A stretch of 64,000 nucleotides of DNA, taken from assembly GCF_042453785.1 (NCBI RefSeq), contig NC_091673.1:1743501-1807500 (forward strand). Direction: 5' to 3'. This document shows, piece by piece, positions 22,926 to 32,907 of the stretch (positions are counted from its first letter, which is position 1; every line of letters begins with the position of its first letter). The notes beneath the pieces were generated by a model. It saw only the letters and a list, made by a program, of their open reading frames with translations. It did not search any database and was not told where the DNA came from. The translations under genes and the position numbers were made by a program. Source of the stretch: Malus domestica. Lineage: Eukaryota > Streptophyta > Magnoliopsida > Rosales > Rosaceae.

Positions 22926-24476
22926 GGTACACTGCATTTACAGATTGATATAAAATATAACATATACATATACATATATATATATATATATGTATGTATG
23001 TACGCACACATTATTTTAACCACGTCAAGTTCTTGCAGATACAACTATTTCATATCTTTTCAGCAAATTATTATCAAGTTGAGAACAATATTTTTGTGAG
23101 ATCAAATAATTAACTTTAAAAACCTCGGCAGTACAAGGAATTTTAATGATCTACTCATCTTTATTATCAAACCTGTTAATGGTTTTGAGGCCTCCTCACT
23201 TCATCTTAGATGGAAATTAAAACTACTGGTTTGAGATTAAGGAACCAATCCATTTCAACTCAATCAGGAATTGCTATAATAAATATACAATAAGCCATTT
23301 TCTGGCTAGCTATAGAGAGGGAATCAATCAAGTTATTTCTCCTGTAGTATGGTAAATTACTTAAACTGTATGGAGGAGGAGAGCTAGAGTTTCAGGGTAG
23401 TATTACATCTTGAGCTATAATATTTTCCAACATCCTTCACCTTATTTTCACCTTGCCGTTGACCCTCAATCATGGAAAAGCATATAAACCAAAACTAATT
23501 GACAATAGATGGAGAGGCCGGAGATCTTTTAAGCACATAATGCAGACTTTCATCCTTAGTGTACTCTGAATGCATCATTATAGCCATCTATATGTGCTAG
23601 ACTCTTAACCTTGCTTTCAACCTTAATTAGCGGTCCATATTTCTGTTGTTTTAAAATATCATACCCTCCTTATGTCATAAGAAAGACAATATAAGCCACT
23701 AATTGAATTATTGTTTAAAATGAAGTAAACACAAACATATATATATTCGTACTGAAACTAACATATATATTCGTATTGAAACTAACTTATACACTAACAT
23801 AATTTAAATGGAGCAATGATTGCGGAATTTTAATTAATTAAATTGAAGTTTTGGTTCCTTAACTAAAAACTCGTGAGTATTATATATCCCTAAATTATTT
23901 ATTACACAGTGTAGCAAAGGTTTTTTGGGTAACTTCAATGTTTCTAATATTGACCATTGCTCTCTAGTGTGATAAGGTCAATGACCAATATTCATAAACT
24001 TTTACTTCATGAATCAAAACTCTAATTAAACTAAAGTTCAGAACGTTGGAGGCTGAAATTAAATGAATATTCTATCACTCTATATATACATATATACGTA
24101 CCCAACTAAACTATTTATAGCGTTTTTGAATTCTCAGTGCACCTGAAAATCACATGCAAAGCTGTACATCTAGTTTAGCGCTTACACCTACCAAACAACA
24201 CATAAAACACACAAACGCACACATGTAAGTGCATATTCATGCAAATCAAAGTATTAATTAGTCAGTTCGTCGCACAAATTTCATGGAGGTGGGCACATCT
24301 TCCAGGTGAGTTTATATTAATTAATCAATCAATTAAGTTGATCGACACATAAAACAAATCGGGTTATTCATGAAAGAAGAAAATAAAGTGGTCCTGTTCG
24401 TAAAGGAAGCAGAATAATATTCTCTAATCCTATACAGATGCAAGACAATTCGAGCAAGGTTTTTTTTTATATATCA
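22926..24476. other. Remainder of the locus 2 loop
   Basis: AT-rich sequence with a (TA)n/(TATG)n tract at about 22,965-23,000. Apart from 'atatattcgtactgaaacta', duplicated at about 23,741-23,786, no gene or further repeat family is supported. Confidence 0.4.
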
Positions 24477-25496
24477 AGGTCGAACAGACAACGAAACAAA
24501 GGGCAATCCAAGAAAGGACTGCTCGCATGACAAGCATAGCATGGAATCTACTCACCCATGTATAAAGTTAGCATAGAGTCTTTTCCTTCAGATTCTATAA
24601 GTTGGTTAATTTATATCCATCTGGAAAGCAACAAATTGTTGTATTCAGAATACATATAACTTATGAATTACCAAAATTAAGTAAAACACATATAGCATAA
24701 CGCAGAAGATGATAAAAAGAAGAGGAGCAAGTACCTCTGATCTGGGCAGAGAGCATATGTGTAGCCCAGCCTGGTTTTGTCATAAGCATCAGGGGCTCAA
24801 TTTATAGAGACCTGATATATATATTAATTGATCATTATATAAAATAAAATTTAAATTTAAAATATCTGAGTGAGGAGGGGTTGAAGCGTGTGAAAGTGGG
24901 AACATATGTGATTGAGCTACATTTGACACGTGAGAGAGGGGGTATGACTTTGACTCACGGGTGACACATGGGGAGATTAGGGAATTGAATGGTGCATGTC
25001 ATGTGCCTCTCATCCTTAACAACCTCCCCTCTAGCTCCTCTCTCGATAGAGATATTTTTCTGTGTACCGAGAACATTGAAACATAATGTTATAGTTCTAC
25101 TTTCTTTGAAGGTAAAATATTTCATTAATCAAATAAAGCAAAAAACATTATCGATCAAGATCATAGTATTAATATAATTGAAGACGTAATAGAAAAACAA
25201 TACAAAACCTACTAAATAACAATACAACCACTATTTTTCAAAATATGTAGAAGTGAGAGATATATACAACTATCCCATGTACTCATTTTATAACACAAAA
25301 AATATGATGCACACAAATTGTTTCTCTTTCTTTTCATTTTATCTTAATTTTTCCTTCTTTAAGTTAATCTTACTTGTTTTTGGCCTACTGTTATACCTTC
25401 TATCGATTGGTGTTGATTGGCCAGAAGCACTGGTCAGCACCTTCCTTAAGGTACAAGCTGGAGAAGCTAGTGGAATTACGTAATCATTACCCAACA

Positions 25497-25497
25497 C

Positions 25498-25567
<70 letters not shown>
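25497..25567. repeat. (GA)n microsatellite
   Basis: About 35 GA units. The translated RERERE frames are artefacts. Confidence 0.97.
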
Positions 25568-25568
<1 letters not shown>

Positions 25569-25726
25569 ATTAGTAAAGAAAGAAAACAAGACGACAATGA
25601 GGGAGGTTAGCTGTGCTCGTGTGATTCTGAAATGTTGATAGAATCATAGGGTCGAATACTTGATGTTCTTGTCCAACCGCTCACATGATTTTATTTCTTA
25701 TCTACCAATTACCAAAACCCTTCCGT

Positions 25727-25728
<2 letters not shown>

Positions 25729-25793
<65 letters not shown>
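25729..25793. repeat. (CT)n microsatellite
   Basis: About 32 CT units, complementary to the (GA)n tract 160 bp upstream. The SLSLSL frames are artefacts. Confidence 0.97.
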
Positions 25794-25795
<2 letters not shown>

Positions 25796-26640
25796 TTATC
25801 TTCTCTGATTTTTTTTTTTTTAATTCAGATAGGTGGGTTTTCCGTTTTGTGCTACCTCGCCAATTGCCACATTATGTCATTAGTCACCAACGCATACCGA
25901 TCATATTGGCCAGTACCTCTTCAATATCTTATGTCGATATATAGTTATGCTCAGATACTTTTCCACCGTTAGCGGCCGGCACAGTGGGGACTATCGAGTA
26001 GGAGAAGGACTGAACAGTTTCACAAAATTTATCAAACCAACTCTGAAGTCCTAGGTTAAAACTCAACCGCGTCACCTCCTTAATTAAACAATCGAAAAAA
26101 CTGCAGTGCATCGTCTTCACATGCAATATTGCATGCGTGCAAGTTGCTGGTATACACTGTACATATATACATACGATTTACAAACTCTGGTTCTTATATC
26201 ATAGACACAAAAAATAAAAAGAGGATTATAAATTGTCAAGACGACTGCATAATCAAAGAACTGCATTGATTTAGTTTTATTGCGATACAAGAAGTGTATT
26301 TATAAACGGCTAATTAAATGTCTGAAACAAATTAGGAAATCAATAAACATGGAAGCAGTCTATTAAACTCTAAAAGATTGTAAGAAAGCAATCTTAATCC
26401 TCATTTTACCAGAAAATCCTAATACATAAAACCAAAAGTATCCTAACATAAAAATAAACGAAATTCTTAACTTGCAAACTTTTTCAAGACATACAAAGTT
26501 ATCGATTCATTTTTCATGCGGCATACTGGGGGAAATTATATAAATATCAACAAAAGATTTAGTTGAGAATGATTGAAATTATAACAAATAATATGAAGCA
26601 AAATGGATCATATCACTCAACTAGGTAATTTAACGTATGA
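25794..26640. other. Intergenic sequence
   Basis: No gene, RNA or repeat family was recognised in this AT-rich stretch. Confidence 0.4.
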
Positions 26641-26644
26641 GTAA

Positions 26645-26818
26645 TAATGCTAGGTATAGATTTAACTTTTTATACAAAATTTGCAAATAATATGATGTGT
26701 CGTCAATAGGAAATAAACACATGAATTATACTTAAGTAATAATCAAATCATAAAAAATCATATCATATGGTTTACAAATTTAGTCTAAATTAAGGTCTTC
26801 CTATTATTACCCTTTAAC
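26645..26818. repeat. MITE family 3, copy 1
   Basis: The element runs from 'aatgctaggtatagatttaa' to 'ggtcttcctattatta'. The centre carries 'aatatgatgtgtcgtcaata', 'gaaataaacacatgaattat' and 'acttaagtaataatcaaatc', shared in diverged form with 29,705-29,870 and 51,777-51,945. The ends are imperfect inverted repeats built on 'acaaattt'. Confidence 0.65.
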
Positions 26819-26960
26819 GTATATATAGAATAAATGAAGCAAAATGAGTGTTAATTGTCGTTATTGCTTATTAAGGATAATTAAGCTAATCATGACAACG
26901 TATATAGAAGAAGAAAAAAGGGAAACTATTAATGCAGCCTAGCTACCAGCTGCTTTATAA

Positions 26961-27132
26961 GGAGAGATTTTTCAGTATAACTAGTATACGAGATGATATA
27001 CAATGTGTCACTATACAAATGGTGAGATATGTGTGCTAAAAAGTTAATAACTTAAAAAATAAAATTTCTCACCACTCTTATTAAAACACGTGGTGTACCA
27101 TTTGTATTCCCGTTGCAACTAAAAATTTCTCC
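26961..27132 (+). repeat. MITE family 1, copy 2
   Basis: Starts 'ggagagatttttcagtataa' and ends 'caactaaaaatttctcc', which are inverted ends. The surrounding 'tttataag' occurs on both sides (imperfect 8-9 bp target duplication). The core 'gttaataacttaaaaaataa' is identical to copy 1. Confidence 0.8.
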
Positions 27133-27456
27133 TTTTATAAGGACTGAGAAGTCAATCGCAGCAGGAAATTAAGCTAAAGAATGTGCGGAGGACGACATGA
27201 ACATGTGTAATCTTTCCTGAGAGGCTGAGATCAAAAGGAGAAAACTAACGGTAGAGGTAAACTTCAACCAACATAATTAACCAATTGTCGATAACCACTA
27301 TCTAGCTAGCTAGCATGTCCAAGGGTAGTTTTAAATTTTTAATGGAGCCTACATTAGTTAATTATTATCTATTTAAGCTAACATTGGAGCCTATGTTATT
27401 TAGTTAATATAGTAAGCATATATTTAGGGATGATGATTTTGATTATCAATACATCA

Positions 27457-27461
<5 letters not shown>

Positions 27462-27501
<40 letters not shown>

Positions 27502-27735
27502 GATCCTTTAACAAGAGGGATCCCCATTTAAAAAAAGAATGGGACATCCTCTTGACCATTAGATTGGCTTTAATGAAATCGTGTGGTTGAGATTAAATCA
27601 CAGACCACACAATCTCAACCACACAATTTTCATTAAAGCCAATCTAACGGTCAAGAGGGTGTCCCTATTTTTTTTTTTTAAATGGAGATCCCTCTTGTTA
27701 AAGGATCTGATATATATATATATATATATATATAT
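27462..27735. mobile_element. Near-palindromic MITE inserted into a (TA)n tract
   Basis: (TA)n flanks both sides (about 27,462-27,498 and 27,711-27,735). Between them, 27,499-27,710 folds back: 'ggatcctttaacaagaggga' ... 'ttagattggctttaatgaaa' ... 'gtgtggttgagatt' on the left pairs with the right arm at about 90% identity over some 90 nt, with a loop of about 20 nt. The TA-only flanks suggest a TA target. No protein is encoded; the hairpin could feed small-RNA production. Confidence 0.85.
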
Positions 27736-28076
27736 GTATTACTTAGGGTCCCACGGTTAATTTTATTCAAGGGATACATAAACATGTGTTTGATGGAGAT
27801 AATTAGTTTGGACATGACTATGCACTATATTAAAGACATTTTGAAGGGAAAAATGAATGACAACTTTCCTATTTTATTCAAGTTGAAGATTACTCATAAA
27901 GAAAAGTTGTCCCTTTTGAACCTACCATTTTCATGGAGACTAGTAGAGATATCTTTTCTTCATAGGTAACCTTCACCTTGGACAAAATAGGAATTTCCCA
28001 TCTATTTCTTCCTTCAAAATGTCTTCAACGTAGTGAATAGTTCTATCCAAATTAGACCTTCCTTTCAAACGAGGCC

Positions 28077-28200
28077 TAAGGGGTTGGTGTAGTGGAAAGT
28101 AAGCATAAGTTTGGAACCTTTAATCCAAGTTCGAATTCTCACGTATGCATTTCTTGTGTCCATGGACATCGCTTTGGCGTACCATTTTACTTAGCAACAA
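28077..28200 (+). repeat. Possible tRNA-derived SINE
   Basis: 'ggggttggtgtagtggaaag' resembles a Pol III A box and 'aagttcgaattctc' about 35 bp later a B box. The downstream 'ccatggacatcgctttggcg' is SINE-body-like. There is no tRNA cloverleaf, so it is not a functional tRNA. Confidence 0.5.
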
Positions 28201-28317
28201 AAATATGCTACCACCGATCATATAATACTGAGACTACATGAGATGGAAATTAATTTGTCATAAATGTGTGGTACGATAAAGAATAATAATATCAATTAAA
28301 TTAGTCAATTTAAGCTC

Positions 28318-28378
28318 AAAGTTGAAAAGTTCAACTAATACCTCAAAGTTGAAAAGTTCAACTAATACGTTCAGAAGT
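28318..28378. repeat. Short tandem repeat, unit about 29 bp
   Basis: 'ctcaaagttgaaaagttcaa' followed by 'ctaatac' occurs twice, with a partial third copy. Confidence 0.8.
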
Positions 28379-28476
28379 TCAACAATAACAACATTCACCG
28401 GTATAAGGCTATATCCAAGATCTTGAGTTCGATTCATGCCTTGCCACAATCATATCACCAAATTGTACCACATTAT

Positions 28477-28598
28477 TATATCACATAATGTGGCAACAAC
28501 CATTATCCAATTAAATAAATTTATTAATTAGCGCAATATATCACATGATGTGGCAACAACCATTATCCAATTAAATAAATTTATTAATTAGCGCAGTA
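28477..28598. repeat. Two-copy tandem duplication, period 60 bp
   Basis: 'tcacat(a/g)atgtggcaacaa' plus 'ccattatccaattaaataaa' plus 'tttattaattagcgca' occurs at 28,481 and 28,541 with almost no divergence, which indicates a recent duplication. Confidence 0.95.
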
Positions 28599-28602
28599 TG
28601 TA

Positions 28603-31600
28603 CACATCACTTACATATCACTTATCACATCATATCGTATACTAATATGGTACAAATACGTGGTCTCCTTAAATATGTCATAGCAAAGCACCACCCCCGT
28701 CCCCATAATATAAAAAAGTTTAAAGATTTAATGGATTTGAAACTAAAATTCCAACAACCACCCACTGGGACCCAAACATCAAGGTTAGAGGTTGGAAACT
28801 GCATATCCTGCTCCTTCCTGCTTCTGCGCGTCAAAAGTATTATTGTTCATATTACTAGTTAATTAGGGTTTATCACGTCCACAACGTCGTGTAATTTGTT
28901 TGGTGCGTCTTGAAGCTTGAAACTGTACCAACCCCCAAATGAACACAACCCCACCAACTACCACATATTGTCCTCAACCAACTACTTTTAACTTGGTGTG
29001 TGTGTGTGTGTTTGTTGGGTCTCTGTACATACATTTCCAGAAAGGTTTTGCGTCCCATTCCCAGCAATGGTAATTTTACTGCTTCAGATCAGATCCGTAC
29101 GTTTGTATCAACTTCTGAAACTCATATTTACATTTTTCCTCACTCCACAACCTAATTATCTTGCAAATCACGTAAAGGAATAGTCAGCGAACAGTTGAAA
29201 TCACCTTACAAATATATTGGATTCTGTTGTTACTGAAAGATGCGATAAAGTATTGGTAAGACTTGAAGGAAGGTTTGATTTCAAAATTAGTTGATAATAT
29301 GTTGAATTTCTTACAAGTACATACAATGTCTATTCTTTCTTCGAAATGAGCTTCATACTCTCTACAAGATTTCTCACAGGTTCATATCTCACAAGAAAGA
29401 CTTTCATAGTACAAATCTATCATCATGATCATGACGTTCTGTGTCAATAATATAAATATATTTGTTAATATTTGTTCATATGACTTTATATTAATGACAT
29501 GAGATATCACAATTACGATGTATATACACATACCATGTAAGTTACTTTCTTCACCCACAACTTAAAAAATGGAAACTCTACTTGAGTTCCACTCCGTTGC
29601 TTACTTAGGAATGAGCTGCCGTATGGGTAGCCCTAGTGATTTCTCAAAGATTAAAGCCATAGCAAACATAACAAGTTAACAACTGAGCTGCGATTTTATT
29701 TTGGGTAATTTTAGGGTGACTATTTTTGAAATAAAATTTTAAATTAAATGATGTATCACCAATATGAAGTAAGCACGTTAATCAACACTCAAGTAATAAT
29801 CTAATCATCAACAACCACATCATTTAATTTACAAAATTGAATTCAGAAATTTAATCTCCTTAATTTTATCCTTCTATTTTAGCTTATGAGCGAATCATTT
29901 ACATTTTTCGTAAATATAAAATTGTAGCAATAATAATAATTAAATTATTATGATAATGACATAATTAATATGTTTTATTTTTAAAATATATGTATATATA
30001 GATAAATAAATAAATGTGTCATAATTTGAATAAAATAATAATTTCACTAAAAATAAGTCGTACACATTTTTCAAAAAGAAAAATGAAAAAGACGATGCCA
30101 GTAGACTAAACGGCGGACAACATGAACACAACTTTAGATTTTCCACCATTAAATGACAATCCCACAAACGGCTCCAATGAGTTGGGATGGGACCTTTCAG
30201 TCTCTTCCCAACCCCAATTAGTGCCTCGTACCTTTTGCTTGATACTATGAAAATTGCGATTTATAGTTAGTTGGTGGTGAGCAAACCTTAAGGGCTTGTT
30301 TGATAGATTAAATGAAATCGGATTTTAGGAAAAAGATTGAATTGGCAGTGATTGATTAGGCTTTGAATTCCAATTCATTGTTTGATAAAATCTAGGGATT
30401 TGTGAAAATAACTTGAATTTAGTATCTACTTTCTAGGCTCAGAATTTGGCTTCATGCGATGACGTAACTGCAATAACAGCTTAGTTTATGCTACTTAAAA
30501 TTAGGGTTTTTGTTGTTATTTGTTTTTGCAACCTTCAAGCATAAGCTTGCGAAGGCTCCAATTATTTCTTGCGTTGCTGCTCTCATTTTGCTTGGATCTT
30601 TTCATTTATCTGTTGTTGTTTTGCTGGCTCTTTTTGAGCCTTCAACTAGTTTTTAATGGAAATGAATCATCTCTGGATCCCTTCCTTCTAATTTATCCAT
30701 CAATTTTGGGAATTCAAACTATTAAAATTTAATCCAATAACTAAAATTATTATAACTTTTAAAGTTCATCCTTTTTGTAGCCGTTTCTAAATCTCTAAAC
30801 TTAATAGATTAGGACGAAAGGATCCGATGATCCCTTTCCATTTTGGTGGATAAAAGCATAGCAGTTTTTTTCGTCGTCAACAATGACCATACGAACATCT
30901 CTCTCATCTCTCTTGGGACTTGGGATAGCTAGCAAATCTTGATGGGCAGGCTGCAGGTATCGGCCCACATCTTGGTAGATATTTTACTCGTCAACGTCTC
31001 TCTCCTGTCTCTCGGTGGGCAGGCATCGACCCACATCTCTCGCGAGTCGGGACCATCCGCCGACCTGACCGCACTGATCGCGACGAATTGACGGCACCGC
31101 TCGCGAAGAATTGATGTCAATGGACGGCGCTGCTCACAACGAATAGACCGCAATCAACGACACTGCTCGCGACGACCCAACAACATAGCTCTCAGCGAGA
31201 TTTGGAGGCCCGATAATGGTTGCTGAAAAGAAGAAGAAAGCAGCCCAAAAGGAAAAAGATGAACACCGGCAAATCGAAGAAACAGATCGCTGCAAATCGA
31301 AAAGAAGATCGCACACAAAAAGAAGAAGTTGCAAATCGAGGCTTAACAGAGAAAGTGGAGGATATATTGGTCATTTTATTAGTTGATTAGAATGGGCCAG
31401 GTCATTTCCGAAATGTCCAACACAAGCCCATTCTTGTTCTAATAGAATGGGCCGGTAGTGATTAGTTAGGAATTTTTGGGCTGGATCAAGGTTGCCAGAC
31501 CAGATAAACAATGAGATATTGGGATTGGGACTTGCAGAATGCACCCAAAGACACCCAATTCAGGTTCTTTATTTAGCTAAAGCTGGTATATAATATGAAA

Positions 31601-32279
31601 GGATATATCGATATCGGTATTGGTGGAAAAGTCGATATGCAAATTTGTAAAAATATAGGTGGATATATCGATATCGATATCGGTTGCTTTTGATGGAATT
31701 GATGGAAATTTGCTCAAAAGCGTGAAACTTAAAATGAAACCTTGGAAATGTTATATGATAGTTTGTCAATATTTAATCAATATGTCGGAATATCGACGAA
31801 GTCTGTTGATTTTAGCCGAAATTTAAGAGTTTTCCCGATATGAAATGAAGTTTAAACTTCATCCCATTTCCATATCTTTTTTTTATTTTTCTGAAATATC
31901 AACAATATCAAATAAATTTAAACATTGACGGTACGTGTGCCTACTTTATTTATCTATTTTTATCAATTACATATGCTTAGTATACAGATTGAGAGAGTGG
32001 ATATGAGCTTCCAAGAAGTAAAACTATAAGAAGAAATTAAACAAGGTGCTTCGAAATCTTTCCTGTATTTTCTATATGGAATTACAATAACCTTCTGGGA
32101 ACATCATGTTCTATTCCAACTCTGCGCATATCGACACTAATTTCCCAGATAAGGAAATAAAAAGAATGAGGAAGAAAAGTAACTGTGCATTGAGTTATCA
32201 ATCTTCTAAAGTCATGAAAACAAATATTAAAAGAAAATAAGAGAAGTCCCGTTTCTGCTTCTGCTAGGGTTAACTTATA
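28603..32279. other. Gene-poor interval
   Basis: Contains MITE family 3 copy 2 (29,705-29,870), a (TG)n run near 28,996, and a region around 30,290-31,480 whose ends both carry transposon-like words ('gggcttgtttgatagattaa' and 'agaatgggcc'). Open frames here (for example minus 31,192-31,374, Phe/Ser-rich) show no known domain. At 31,590-31,690 there are repeated 'ggatatatcgatatcg' words. Confidence 0.4.
29705..29870. repeat. MITE family 3, copy 2
   Basis: Shares the order 'aaatgatgtatcaccaatat', 'aagcacgttaatcaacactc', 'aagtaataatctaatcatca' and 'acatcatttaatttacaaaa' with the copies at 26.6 and 51.8 kb. Confidence 0.65.
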
Positions 32280-32546
32280 TTATGGGCAGATGACATAATC
32301 ATCGTGATTATAAGAGAGCTCGGTGTGCCGGAAGGGGCTGAGCTTGTTATGGCATGGCGACGGTCCAGAAGGAGGCACCGGCCCTCTGGGAAGCATGCCT
32401 TGAACCGATCTTCTAAACTCATCGACTCTAACTTCTTTCAAAACTCTGCGGCAGCTTCCCATTGACGCCATTCCCAAAAGCAGAAGCAGAAAAATAAGAT
32501 AAGTGATTAACAGGTTCTTTGGAGGAGACGACATTATGATCAGCAT
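32280..32546 (-). CDS. IDA-like (PIP-motif) secreted peptide precursor
   Basis: A single-exon frame of 88 residues. MLIIMSSPPKN precedes a long hydrophobic core (LLITYLIFLLLLLGMASMGS), a secretion signal. A short variable region (CRRVLKEVRVDEFRRSVQG) follows, then the conserved block MLPRGPVPPSGPSPCHNKLS near residues 50-69. That block resembles the IDA/IDA-LIKE peptide family ('..G.P.PPSGPS..HN'), whose processed hydroxyproline peptides signal through HAESA-type receptor kinases in abscission and stress responses. Here PC replaces the usual basic pair before HN, so it is an atypical IDL member. A minus-strand TATA box (ctatatatataataaaaagg) ends about 20 bp upstream of the ATG. Either of the first two methionines could start it. 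The name is by motif only. Confidence 0.75.
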   Translation of the reverse strand: MLIIMSSPPKNLLITYLIFLLLLLGMASMGSCRRVLKEVRVDEFRRSVQGMLPRGPVPPSGPSPCHNKLSPFRHTELSYNHDDYVICP

Positions 32547-32562
32547 GCTTATTCCTAGACCC

Positions 32563-32583
32563 TTTTTATTATATATATAGAAA
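32563..32583 (-). promoter_or_regulatory. TATA box of the IDA-like gene
   Basis: On the minus strand 'ctatatatataataaaaagg' lies just upstream of the first ATG (32,546). The leader would be very short if this TATA is used with the first ATG, and more usual with the second (32,534). Confidence 0.5.
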
Positions 32584-32727
32584 GAATTAATTATAGTGGG
32601 ATGAAGGGAGAGGTTGAGTGCCGTATGTATTGGACTATGACTGTTAGAAATTTTGACCTTAGGAATTAAAAAACCCTAATAAGACTATTTGAATGTTTTT
32701 AATTTTTGTAATTGGTAGAGTTTCGAC

Positions 32728-32894
32728 ACTAGGGCGAGCCTTGGAACAACGGAAAAGTTGCTCTTTTGTGACCAAACGGTCACGGGTTCAAGTCATAGAA
32801 ACATCCTCTTTGCAAAGTAAGAATAACGTACGATAGACGTTCTTCCGCCAACCCTCATAAAGCGAAGAATCTTTTTGGCTTGAGATCGTCCTTT
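32728..32894 (+). mobile_element. tRNA-derived SINE (Au-like), about 167 bp
   Basis: The A box region 'gagccttggaacaacggaaa' and B box region 'ggtcacgggttcaagtc' lie about 35 bp apart, followed by 'ctctttgcaaagtaag', the body of the widespread plant Au SINE. The flanking direct repeats 'gtagagtttcgac' (32,715-32,727) and 'gtagagtttcaac' (32,895-32,907) are a target duplication with one mismatch. The 3' tail is T-rich ('ctttttggcttgagatcgtc'). Confidence 0.85.
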
Positions 32895-32907
32895 GTAGAG
32901 TTTCAAC

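Larger units (their letters stand above)
21411..24812 (-). ncRNA. Long-foldback MIRNA-like locus 2 (paralog of locus 1)
   Basis: Arms lie at 21,411-21,482 and 24,477-24,549, in the same relative orientation as locus 1. On the minus strand the 5' arm has CTTGTCATGCGAGCAGTCC, pairing with GGACTGTTCGCTTGACAAGG of the 3' arm with one mismatch and one wobble. The loop-side block is TTGTCTGTTCGACCTTG. The 5' arms of the two loci share GATTCCATGCTATGCTTGTC, and their 3' arms share the complement of CATGCAAA..CCTTGTCAA, so the whole unit was duplicated. A minus-strand TATA box (ctctataaattg, complement of about 24,798-24,809), an exon ending ..AGATCAGAG and a probable intron (about 24,621-24,734) mirror locus 1. 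The loop is about 3 kb because repeats lie in it, which may have weakened or silenced processing. Confidence 0.55.

Noticed and set aside
21753-23099. Frames containing YIYIYI and GGGGGG
   Set aside because: (TA)n and poly(C) artefacts within the loop of foldback locus 2.
25374-25972. Frames rich in RERERE and SLSLSL
   Set aside because: Translation of (GA)n and (CT)n microsatellites.
28077-28200. Possible tRNA gene
   Set aside because: A and B boxes are present but no cloverleaf stems or acceptor pairing; better explained as a tRNA-derived SINE.
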